In this document: positions 33,737 through 44,100 of the stretch, piece after piece
Position numbering within the stretch: position 1 is the stretch's first letter
How the letters are laid out: the number at the start of each line of letters is the position of its first letter
Assembly (NCBI GenBank): GCA_035079385.1
Contig: JAVHKY010000013.1
Span: 1,116,001-1,180,000, forward strand
Source of the DNA: Aspidiotus rigidus
Lineage: Eukaryota; Arthropoda; Insecta; Hemiptera; Diaspididae
Direction: 5' to 3'
Length of the DNA: 64,000 nt
Program-made: the position numbers and the translations under genes
The notes under the pieces: generated by a model
Seen by the model: the letters and a program-made list of their open reading frames with translations, nothing else
Database searches by the model: none
Told to the model about the DNA's origin: nothing

Positions 33737-35285
33737 AAACTCACCTACGTACAAGCTGTCACAGTTTATGGCAGAGATTTTGTCTAATATTCGCAACGAG
33801 GACCACAACACCCGTTCCTCATCTGACCTCATACGGGCTATTTCATCCGCCGAATTGGACCCATCACACATTATGGTGTCCTTTGATGCCGTGTCATTGT
33901 TCACCACGATTCCGGTCTCGATGGCCATGCAGGTGATAGAAGAAAGATGGGGCGAGTTGGCTGGTGTGTGGACAGCGATGAGGAAGGACGTTTTTTTCAA
34001 AGTGCTTAAATTCTGCCTCTCTGGAAGCTATTTCAGCTATAATGGCATCATATACTCACAAATAGAGGGACTAGCTATGGGCAGCCCCCTCTCCCCAATT
34101 GTAGCGGAACTGGTAATCGACAAACTGTTCGCCTCATTGGATGGTACTTTTGGTTCCAGTATCAGCTTCAAGACCAAGTATGTGGACGACAGTCTGTTTT
34201 TCGTGAATGAAAGCATTTGTGACGATCTTTTAGAATATTTGAACAACTTTGACAGCAGAATTAAATTTACCGTCGAAAAAGAAGAAAACCGATCAATAAA
34301 TTTTTTAGATCTCACAATCGTTAGATGTGAAAACAACCCCACCCCCATTTTTAATTTATATAAAAAACCTACCTACACGGGTAGACTTACTAACTATTTT
34401 TCAAATCAACCCTTACATGTAAAATCCAACACTGCCAAAAATTTGATGAACCGTTACCTTTCGAACTCTAATCCTAAATTTCATGACCAAATTATGACCG
34501 AATTTTGTGACACGCTAAGTGAAAACGGCTATCCCTCTAAGTTTATTAAGAATATTGTATATTGTGACCCTACTAGTATTAATAATTCATGTTTAACTAA
34601 TAAGAAATATTTCTCGATCCCGTTTATAGGTCCAAGCAGCGCGATTATTCGTAAGATTCTGCAGAAATTGGATAACCAAAATTGTATTTCTTTCGGCAGT
34701 TACAACACCTTAAGAGAAAAATTCTTTTCGAAAACTAAAGACCCAAACCCCACCTTGAAAAATTCTGGTGTTGTATACAAGGTTCCCTGTTCGGTGTGCC
34801 GTGATACATTCTATGTGGGGGAGACCTCTCAACTGTTAAAGAAGAGGGTCGACCAACATAAGAATGATGTTAAGAATCGAAGCAATCGCACTGCTTTGGC
34901 CTCTCACTCTTGTGATACAGGGCACAGTTTTAATTTTGACTTAATTAAAATAGTTGGTCGTGAGAAAAATGATAAGAAGAGGAAGATGTTGGAAGTACTA
35001 CATATTTTAAGATGTAACAATGTAAATTTCAAGACCGATACTTCTAATCTCGCCAACACTTATGCGTCACTCATTCGTGAATTATAATTATTACTTTTAT
35101 CTCCGGTCCTGATCTTGTTGGCACGTGCTTCTTCCTTTTTTCAGTTCATATCTGGTCACCTCTCTCTTTGTAATTTTACTTTATTTCTGTACGTTTCCTG
35201 ATGATGACGACGAGGTGCGTCGAAACGTCGACTTGTTTTTGAATAAAGGTGGCAACAAAAGCAAACTGTCTCATTTAAATTGATA
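33737..35285 (+). mobile_element. Penelope-like element with RT and GIY-YIG domain
   Basis: The open frame (439 aa from the ATG at 33,768) encodes a Penelope-type reverse transcriptase joined to a GIY-YIG endonuclease. RT motifs are FDAVSLFTTIPV, LAMGSPLSPIVAEL and KYVDDSLFFV (catalytic DD). The endonuclease shows VYKVPCSVCRDTFYVGETSQ, then LLKKRVDQHKND and SHSCDTGH. The frame can be read upstream to NSPTYKLSQF at the junction with the inverted copy, so the N-terminal RT fingers are lost. This copy is 5'-truncated, and autonomous activity is unlikely. Its last 935 bp form an inverted repeat with 32,802-33,736, leaving the 608-bp RT core as the loop. A hammerhead-like motif lies near its 3' end. 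Confidence 0.85.
35198..35232 (+). ncRNA. Hammerhead-ribozyme-like motif of the Penelope-like element
   Basis: CTGATGA (35,198-35,204) is followed by a helix of GACG (35,206-35,209) paired with CGTC (35,218-35,221), then GAAAC (35,222-35,226) and GTCGAC. CUGAUGA-helix II-GAAA is the conserved hammerhead core. Stem III here is only ACGU, which could form as a dimer, with C as the residue before cleavage. Stem I is weak from sequence alone. Function is inferred from the known presence of minimal hammerheads in Penelope-like elements. Confidence 0.55.
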
Positions 35286-35500
35286 TCTGTTTGTCACGTA
35301 AAAACAAAACTTTCTTTATCAAAAATATGATGGCTACCTGAACCAAAAATTTCTAAATTTCCTCATTTCGAATAAAAGGGCTTCCGAGGTACTTTACTTT
35401 CTAACCTTTTAAAATAAATATTACTCATTTGACAATGAATGTAATTAGCGAATTATATTCAATTTTATACATACAGGCTGCTGACACACTCACACAAACA

Positions 35501-36279
35501 TACAACAAAATATAGATTCCAACAGCCTACAAAGATAGAGTCTACTACTGAATGATATTATAAGTAAGTATGGGTCGCATGAGTGAATCAAAAAAGGTAA
35601 AAATTGAATCTAAACATGATACCTGCAGAGAATTCTTAGTTATACCCTTTTAACTCCATATTTTTTTGTGTGCTTCTGTGAGTGTGTGAGCATGCTGTAT
35701 GTATCAAATTAACTGTTGAAAAGTAGATAAAAAAAATGGGACATAATACCTTTTCAAGTCTGGAGATAAAACGGTATCCATTTTCACCTTTAAACAGCAT
35801 ATTTTACACATACAGGCTGCTGACACACTCACACAGGCACACAACAAAATATGGGATTAAAAGGGTACAGTCTATTGTCATGATACCTGCATAGAATTGT
35901 TAGGTCATAGGTACCCTTTCAATCCCATATTTTGTTGTGTGCTTGTGTGCGTGTGTCAGCAGCCTGTATGTGTAAAATATACTGTTTAAAGGTGAAAATG
36001 GATACCGTTTTATCTCCAGACTTGAAAAGGTATTATGTCCCATTTTTTTTATCTACTTTTCAACAGTTAATTTGATACATACAGCATGCTCACACACTCA
36101 CAAAAGCACACAACAAAATATGGAGTTAAAAGGGTATAACTAAGAATTCTCTGCAGGTATCATGTTTAGATTCAATTTTTACCTTTTTTGATTCACTCAG
36201 GCAACCCATACTTACTTATAATATCATTCAGTAGTAGGACTCTATCTTTGTAGGCTGTTGAAATCTATATTTTGTTGTG
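35501..36279. repeat. Near-perfect ~780-bp palindrome
   Basis: Two arms of about 385 bp mirror around position 35,890. TACAGGCTGC at 35,811-35,820 pairs with GCAGCCTGTA at 35,959-35,968, and ACAACAAAATATAGATT near 35,502 pairs with the end near 36,278. Each arm itself contains shorter repeats of ACAGGCTGCTGACACACTCA/CACAACAAAATAT in both orientations. This suggests fold-back elements nested or duplicated as inverted copies. Confidence 0.8.
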
Positions 36280-37010
36280 AGTCAGGCCAGCGGCAAATGG
36301 AAAGAATGGCAGCAAGTCATCTGTGGCAAACCGGTTGCTGCGAATTGTAAAGGAACCAATGGAGAGTTGGACGGCGACGTCAATCAATCGATTTCCATAC
36401 AATTTGCCACCGATGATTCACAGAAGATGACGTACCGCCGCACCACCACCCGTTTGATTTGCCTCTGGCTGATACAACTTACCTCGGATCTACTACACAA
36501 ACTCTACCAATTTTGAAACTTGAATTACCCTAAAATTAACCAACCGCTCCATTACAACAGTCACTTTGTAAGGCTCTAGAAATGTATGCAGATTGACTTC
36601 AACTTGATACCAAAATCCTCAATTCTTACTCACAATCAATTATACAGTACCTACGTTCACGTCAATATGGAGTGAGATTTGCCCCCCCCCCCCGTGTTAA
36701 ATGATTAAGTCACATCAATCTGCGGTTGACTTGAGTCAATCTCCTCACGTTTGACGGACTTCAAATCAGTTTCCGGTAGACATTATGAGTGAAGTTGCAT
36801 TGATATGGACGGACCTAGAGTCGATAGGGCTCATTAAGATAGTCGAAATGTCAAGGGCTTGATTGGCCTAGTGCTTGATTTTCTCATAAGAAAATATCAT
36901 TTATAGCTTAAGAGAGTGATTTTTTGGTTACTAAAGCCTGAGAAGAATTATCATGAAGAAGACCACAAACTTTTTAAATATTTGAATTTTTGTAATATTT
37001 GTCTCGTATT
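36280..37010. other. No gene seen
   Basis: The segment 36,277-36,540 is less AT-rich and has an open frame of 79 codons, but I recognise no motif and it begins inside the palindrome edge. A poly-C run lies at about 36,681-36,692. The rest is AT-rich. Confidence 0.3.
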
Positions 37011-38400
37011 ATTGGCTCATTGCCAAAGCAATGGTATGAAGCACAAATTATTATTCTGCATAAAAAGGGGGACAAGAAAAACCTAGAAAACTACAGACCT
37101 TTGAGCTTAACATCGCATATGAGAAAGTCTTCATGAAAATTCTCAAAAACCGGATATATAATCAATTAGATTGGCACCAACCCGAGGACCAGGCCGGTTT
37201 TAGGAGGGGATATTCGACTATTGACCATATCCATGCAATCAGTTGGGTACTCGAAAAAGCTAGAGAGTATGATGTGGAATTGCACCTTGTTTTTATCGAC
37301 TTTCGAAAAGCCTTCGATTCTGTTAAACACGATTACTTAATACAGGCTATAGTAGAACAGGAAACTGACCCAAAGATAGTAAAAATCATTAAAAATGTGT
37401 ACGAAAATGCTACCGCTCATGTAAAATTAGACAAAATAGGGGAAACTTTTAAAATCAAGAAAGGAGTGGGGCATGGAAATCCTTTATCATCGAATTTATT
37501 TAATGTGGTACTAGAATGGGCATTTAAAAATCTAGATTGGGATGAAAGTGGTATTAATGTTAATGGGAAGAGATTGAACAATTTAAGATTTGCTGATGAC
37601 ATCGTATTGTTCGGAAATAGTAGGGAAGAAGTACAGAGAATGGTTGAGGATCTAATAAGAATTTGTGAAGAGGTTGGATTACAAATAAAATATAATTATA
37701 TCAAAAACAAAATACATGAGCAACAAATCTACAGATAATATCATAGTTAGAGGGATGCAAATCGAAAGCGTGCATGAATATACATACCTTGGAAGAATTA
37801 TTTCATATGAAGAAGGGTTAAGAAAAGAGATTCAAACGAGGAGGAAAAAAGCTTGGAGTGGATACTGGTCATTAAATCAGGTCTTCAAAAGTAATATGCA
37901 AATTAGTTCCAAAATCAAAATTCTACGTTCGTGCGTTATGCAATCCTCACACATATGGTGCACAGACTTGGTCTTTGACAAAAGCTCAATCTCCAAACTA
38001 CACAAAGAACAATGGAAAGAAGCATACTAGGAGTTAAAAGAAAAGACAAAATTAAGAACGCTCAGATAAGAGAAAAAACAGGGATAAGGGGTATATTAGA
38101 AACTGTGGGTTCACTAAAAATAAAATACGCGGGTCACATAGCTAGAACAAAAAAAGGCACTTGGGCAAAGAGAGCAACAGAATGGACCCCTTATGGTAAT
38201 AAAAGAAGAAGAGGGAGACCTCCCATGAGATGGAGACATGACATTGTTCAAAAATTAGGTGTATTGTGGATGAGGAAGGCACAAAACAGGATGGGATGGA
38301 AGAAAATTAGGGAGGCCTATGCCCGGGAATGGGCGTCCGGTAGATAATGTAATATTCTTAAAATATGTTTATGTACATACGAGTAATTTAAGATGTCAAA
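37011..38400 (+). pseudogene. RTE-like LINE, 5'-truncated with frameshifts
   Basis: The reverse-transcriptase ORF starts at LPKQWYEAQIIILHKKGDKK/NLENYRPLSL, then after a frameshift near 37,115 reads AGFRRGYSTIDHIHAISWVL, FIDFRKAFDSVKHDYL, GHGNPLSSNLFNVVLEW and LRFADDIVLF (catalytic FADD). Two more shifts, near 37,705 and 38,010, separate the downstream thumb (EYTYLGRIIS) and C-terminal part (MERSILGVKRKDKIKNAQIR ... GRPPMRWRHDIV). The frame ends at about 38,347 and is followed by a TTATTATTTATTAT-type tail near 38,420. The endonuclease domain is absent. It fits the RTE/CFDP2-like group and is inactive. Confidence 0.75.
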
Positions 38401-39816
38401 TTATCTACCGATTAAAGGTTGTTATTATTTATTATCTATTGGCTCATTATCGTCCTCAATACTTTTTGCCTTATCCACGGTTCAGGCTTGCATATTAAGC
38501 AAAAATGGGTTTCGTTTCCAAACTTTACATTAAAACGAAAAAACTGCTTTCTGACTCAGCAAAAACTACGATATAGAAGTAAAATTGTTCACGAGAACGA
38601 GAGAAATAAATTCTTCTTAGAATCTTTATTAATAATAAACATCACAAAAATAGAATTACAAAAGATAAGTACCGTAAGAAAATATGACTCCAGTTCTCAT
38701 GAAACATAAATCAACATTTTTATAAATTCTAGATATAAAATGATATAACAAATACAGTTTTAAAAAAGAGTCAACTAGATTTTTTTTTCTTCTTCATGTA
38801 ATACGGGAGTCTTGGTCCAGTTTATGAACGCTCAACTTCAGAAAAAATTCCGGTACACCTAAGGAATCAGCGATGAACTATCAAAGACGGAAGAGACAAA
38901 AAATGATTCATTGCAAAATTTCGGTAACCAGATTCAAAAAAAAAAAAAAGTAGGCGAAGAAAAAAGGGGAAAAAATGCAAGGTTTAGAGAGCGAAGAAGC
39001 GAAGCGGTCTGGCAATCTCATTTCCGAGAGATTCCCTTCATAAATTGAAAATAATGTGATGTAACAAAAAAAGGTGGGGATTCGCCACTGGTAGTTTCAA
39101 AACACTTTCGATAATACTCGCTAATTAAAGATTAACGTGTCTTTTCAATCTTTCTTCCTCGAGAGCGTATATGTGAACGGCGAGGTACGGTAATCTTGTC
39201 CTTGTTAGTCGTATTCTCAGTCCCACGCTGCAACCGGTCTTCAATATTCTTCTCTCCTTTCTTCCTTCTTATTTTTGTTTTCCTTTGTAGGTCGATCAAA
39301 GGGTGGAGATCGTTGCGGTTCAGATACCACATGTTCACAACGATGCGAGTCTCCGAAATACACGCGCTTCTTTCACGCTCGGTGAGTAAAGTTTCTCGCG
39401 CACAGCAAAACCGCGCAGGTTAAACACTTGTATGAAAAATCACGTGGATTCTTTGTTCAAAGTACGAAGAGTCAAGATTATGGTGATAAGGTATGCACTC
39501 ATCTTTGCGTTTTAGAGGTGGATTAGAGGAACGAATTTTTGCTGTTGTATGCGTTTCCGGAAAACAGTTTCAAAGCCAGTTTGTCCTCCTGACTCCTCCT
39601 CCAGAGAAGGTTACAGCATAACTTATTGCTATAGGCTAAGTATTCTTCAAAGGTACCAACAAAATAGCCTGCGCTTTTCATCTTTCTAACAGTTCCTGGG
39701 TAGAATTTTTTCAGGTCGAGCGTTTACATACCGGACTTTGGGTTCTACAACCACCTTGTGCACATCATGTCATCTTAAAAATATGAATAATAGTAGAGGC
39801 CATAATTTATAGAGAT
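38401..39816. other. No supported gene; possible isolated exon near 39.2-39.4 kb
   Basis: Mostly AT-rich. Around 39,160-39,420 the sequence is more GC-rich and holds a TCG|GTGAGTAAAG donor-like site near 39,381 on the plus strand, which could mark a first non-coding exon. No coding motif supports it. Confidence 0.25.
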
Positions 39817-40648
39817 CAGTGGCGGATCTAGAAAAACCAAATGGGGGGGGGGGCAAAATTTCCCGTATCAGCACAAAAAAATTTTTTACTGCGATAATGA
39901 GTGTATGTATATAATTGAATTCTATCTTTAAAAACGAAGAAATGAATAACGCTGTTGTAACTAACTACAATTCTCAGTTTACACTCCAGTCACCCATGGC
40001 CATGCGTCTAGGTTTGGCTCTAACAAAGCTATCCACCAGTTCACCGATATCTACAGGGATGTCCTTATGGATATTTGCTAGAGCCAAACCAGTCAGACGA
40101 TCTTCGGCCATGGTTGATCGGAGGTAAGTTTTCAAACGTCTTAACGCAGAGAACGTGCGCTCCGCAGTTGATGACGTTACAGGTACAACTGCCAATATGT
40201 TCAGTAATTTAAAAATGTGCGGGTAGAAAATCTCGCAATTATCCATCGCTTCCACGGCAGTTGCAGGTCGAGTTTGTGTTTTTTGGTGGAACCAATGTTT
40301 ATGCCACAATTTAATCTCACTTCGAAGCACAGCATCATTGACAAATTGAAGATCGCGTGCATATTTGGCGGCCGCCTCTTCAATTTTCACCAAGTGACCA
40401 TCATCCATTTCCGGAGGCATACAATTTGGAATAAGGTATTCTAAAGGAAGAACTGCCATAAAATCCCCTTTGAAGCGTAGACGCAAGCTGTTCAGGTAAT
40501 GGTCCAGAAACGGGTAAAAAGTGTTGATTCTGTAAAAATCTGCGGGCGTTGCTGCACTTACGTTATTTCGATGAGTTTCTTTTTTTCTTTTTCCTTTGGG
40601 GGGGGGTCCATGGCCCCCTGCCCCCCCCCCCCCTTGGATCCGCCACTG
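39817..40648 (-). mobile_element. hAT element, truncated transposase
   Basis: The ends are CAGTGGCGGATC and GATCCGCCACTG, flanked by a perfect 8-bp target duplication ATAGAGAT (39,809-39,816 and 40,649-40,656), the hAT signature. The minus-strand frame (stop at 39,974) keeps the hAT C-terminal dimerisation region: NCEIFYPHIFKLLNILAVVP, then VTSSTAERTFSALRRLKTYL, RSTMAEDRLTGLALANIHKD. The N-terminal BED finger and catalytic core are missing, so the 832-bp element is non-autonomous. Long poly-G/poly-C runs sit just inside both ends. It lies about 500 bp 3' of the atlastin-like gene. Confidence 0.85.
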
Positions 40649-40656
40649 ATAGAGAT

Positions 40657-41150
40657 ACGAGTATAACAATGAAAATGTGCCTCTTATTAATTAAAATTAT
40701 AGATTAAGAAAAAAGAATGAAGCTTTTTTGAGAGACTTATTTGTGCCCATTAGCCTTCATCTAGGCCTTATTTCGAAAACACTAAGATAGCTTTCTAATC
40801 CCATTTTCATAATAATGATAGCAAAAATGTTGTTCGATATTGTCCACTTTTTGCCTGCCCTTCTCGGCAATTTTTGCTCATACAGAAAGAGTAAATTTTT
40901 GAGGACATTGTACTTCAACCGTGGCAGTTGGTCCGAATCAAGGTTAATAATGGGCACAAACAGCTTGGTAATCAGAAGAAAAACGATCCATCATTCGTTT
41001 TAAAAGTTTCATAACAGATATCTTCTATTCTAGTCAAGGTAACGGAAATTATTTCAGATTACTCTCGAAATATATGCGCAAATCAAAAATATATTATATT
41101 TTTAAGATAGGTTTTTACCTTCATCCTTCCTAAGGTATTCAAAATTTGAT
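40657..41150 (-). other. Probable 3' UTR of the atlastin-like gene
   Basis: This is the AT-rich flank directly after the stop codon at 41,151 on the minus strand, bounded by the hAT insertion. I see no other coding exon in it. The actual polyadenylation site is not identified. Confidence 0.3.
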
Positions 41151-44100
41151 TCAATACTCTCCTCTTCTTGAATGTGCGCGCATATGACTAGCAAGGCCAG
41201 CCCCAGAGGCACACGACCTTCCGCAAACAGTGCACATTTTCGAGGAAGTACTGCCTGAACTTGATCGGCGACTACTACACGAGTGGAAACTACGAGGAGG
41301 ACTCGGTTGACGGCTACCAAAAGAGCACACACTAGGAGTTGGTCGCATGAAGCCTGCCCAAGAAGGATCAACAATCGGAGCGCAATTGAGAGACGATTGA
41401 AAAGAATCCACACGTCTAGAACGCTCCTGGTCCAAACTTAAAGTACGAAGCTTATCAGCTAAAGAGTTTTCCCTCGTTTTCACCTGATTAAGTTCATCTT
41501 TAACATTTTCTAATTCTTCCTTGTGAAAAACTTCACTTTTTTTCAACTTTTCAAGCTCTTTTTTTATTCTGTTGAAATCTTCTTCTTGAATTTCTCTTGA
41601 TTTCCTCATATTTTCAAGTTCGTTATTTAGACGGCTGATTTTTACATCTTGTTCGACTTTATTTTTTTTAAGGTCGTGAATTTCTCTCTTCTTCCCATTA
41701 TCAATCAAATACTTTTGATAGCGTTTTTTAATTTCCTGTAAACAAAAATTAAAAATGATTTATTAGGAGATGGAACGGAGCAATCGTTAGATGGATCAAA
41801 TAAAGTACTACACTTTTTCGCCCCTCAAATTACGAATAAGTAGATGATTCTTCAAGGTGGTTTCCTCAACGAGGGAAAGTAGTACCTAAATGTATATTGA
41901 ACTAAGGATAAAAATTTAAGTAAATTTCTCCACTTCATGGAAAAACATAGAATCATGTAGTACGAATTTGGGCACTTGCAAAGATATACAATGCAACGTA
42001 AAGATATACAGTACACTTCCGATTATCCGACCAGCCGTATTATTCGACCTCAAAAATTTGCTCCCGATTATCCGATCTCTCGATTAACCGAATTTTTCCG
42101 TATTATCCGAACCGTAATTTTTCCAACCTCCGTATTATCTGAACTCTCTCCGCGTTATCCGAACCGGATTTTTATCCGAACTTTTTATTATCCGAACCAC
42201 CCATTACCCCAGTTAGGTCGGATAGTCGGAAGTGTACTGTACCAATCTCGATTATATCAATATATTGTTCTTGATTGTACAGAAATATCGATTCTATACT
42301 CGGCTGCTACAGTAGGTTTGACCTTCATTATAGGCCTATGTAAAACCTAAAATAAGTCTAGTATGCAATATATTTAGGATGAGCCTTCAGAGGAAAATTA
42401 AGAGAAAAATTTTATTTCACTTACTTCTTTCAATCGTTCGTTGTAAGATTCCGACATATGATCAACAGTGAATTTGGGAAAATTGTTGAAGTACGCCAAA
42501 GCACCGTCACGGTGTTCTTCATTCTTTTCTTCGAGGATTTTATTCTCGACGTAATAAGCACAAAACGAATCCATATTTTTTTTATAATAATTTATTGCAG
42601 CTTCCAACGCTATCTGATGACTAGCTTCGGCGTTAGCCTGAAAATTTTCAAAGATAATACAACTCATTTATTTTAGGACTCGCCTTGCTTAGTATCAGAA
42701 TAGCCTCCGTATTTTTCATACTTACAGCAATGATACCTTTAGGAGTCGGTGTTTCACTATCATTTAATTTGTCGACATACATTTCCAAATATTTCAAGAA
42801 TTCAATCGATTTCACCTCGAGCCCGTTCAATTTTTTCGGAATCAGGTTTTGTCGAGAGAGTAGAGATGGTACTAACTCCTTCAAACTGTCTTTGAAGTCA
42901 TCGTCTATTTCTATATGGAACAAAAAGCGAAAATAAAATTTGTAGAAAAAAGAAAAGAAATAAATTATTCGGTTTTGCTAGGATTTTTAGCAGGGACCCG
43001 TTATCTGTTCTATTGATAGGGGGGAGGAGGTTCTCGGAGAACGGACACGCGTCAGATGTTTTTGACGTCAAAATTAGGAAGATTTTTCTTTTGAACAAAT
43101 TAAATAGTTTGTATAAAACCGGTCGACCTGCAAGCTATAAATGATAGGAGGGGGACCTGAAAAAATTTTGACCTTCCTTTAATATACATTATATTATACT
43201 AAAGTAGTCTGAAACACCTTCTATCATATCTTGAAGCTTGAAGCTATCATGTACAGAAATTTGGAGAAGGTATCCTCTTCAAATATAATGAAACTCCAAT
43301 TCTCCTGACAGTTTTCAATTGAGTTTTTCCAGAAACCGGAAGCCAAGATGGACACAAACTAGAGGATTGGTATCTTCCACTATCATGAAGAAGCCCTAAT
43401 TCTCCTAATTGTTTCAGGCTAAATGTTTCATGAGCCTAAAGCTAATATGGATAGAAATAAGATGATGGTATCTTCTACAAATACACCAAGGCTCTAATTC
43501 TCATCACTGTTTCAAACGAAGTTTTTCTAGAAACCAGAAGTTAAGATGGATACAAACTCGAGGATTGGTATCTTCCACTATCATGAAAAAGCCTTTATTC
43601 TCCTGACTGCTTCAGGCTAAATTTTTCTCGAGCCCAAAGCTAATATGAATAGAAATTGGATGATGGTACCTTCTCCAATTCTCCTGATTGTTTTAAACTG
43701 AGTTTTTTCAGAAGTAAAAAGTCAAGATGAAAACAAACTGAAGGAAGGTATCTTCCACTACTATGACAAAGCCCCAATTCCCTTGTTTCAACCTTTATTT
43801 TCTCAAGCTTTAAACTAAGATGAACCCAAACTAGAGCCCTATAAATACGAGTGAGGACATGGACCGCCATGTTTAGTCGTTACGTCATCATTATTTTCAC
43901 AGTCTCCTATTCTAATGACTGATGACAGTTTATCATGATTTAAATAATGAGAGAACATATACTAGACTAAGTGCCAAAGCAAAATGCAAGACTCAACACT
44001 AATGAGAAATGCAAAATTGCTTCACTAATCATACAAATTCCTTATTTGAATAGCGAGCTATGGAGACAAATGATGACGTAACGACTAATTAATATGCGGA

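Noticed and set aside
33659..34348. Minus-strand frames across the Penelope reverse transcriptase
   Set aside because: Antisense shadows of the plus-strand RT frame.
40201..40444. Short frames on both strands over the hAT transposase
   Set aside because: Shadows of the hAT dimerisation-domain frame.
41102..41413. 103-codon hydrophobic frame overlapping the last exon of the atlastin-like gene
   Set aside because: I considered whether it could be the missing membrane hairpin reached by a frameshift. It is an out-of-frame shadow of the Ser/Arg-rich coding region, with charged breaks and no similarity to the atlastin hairpin.
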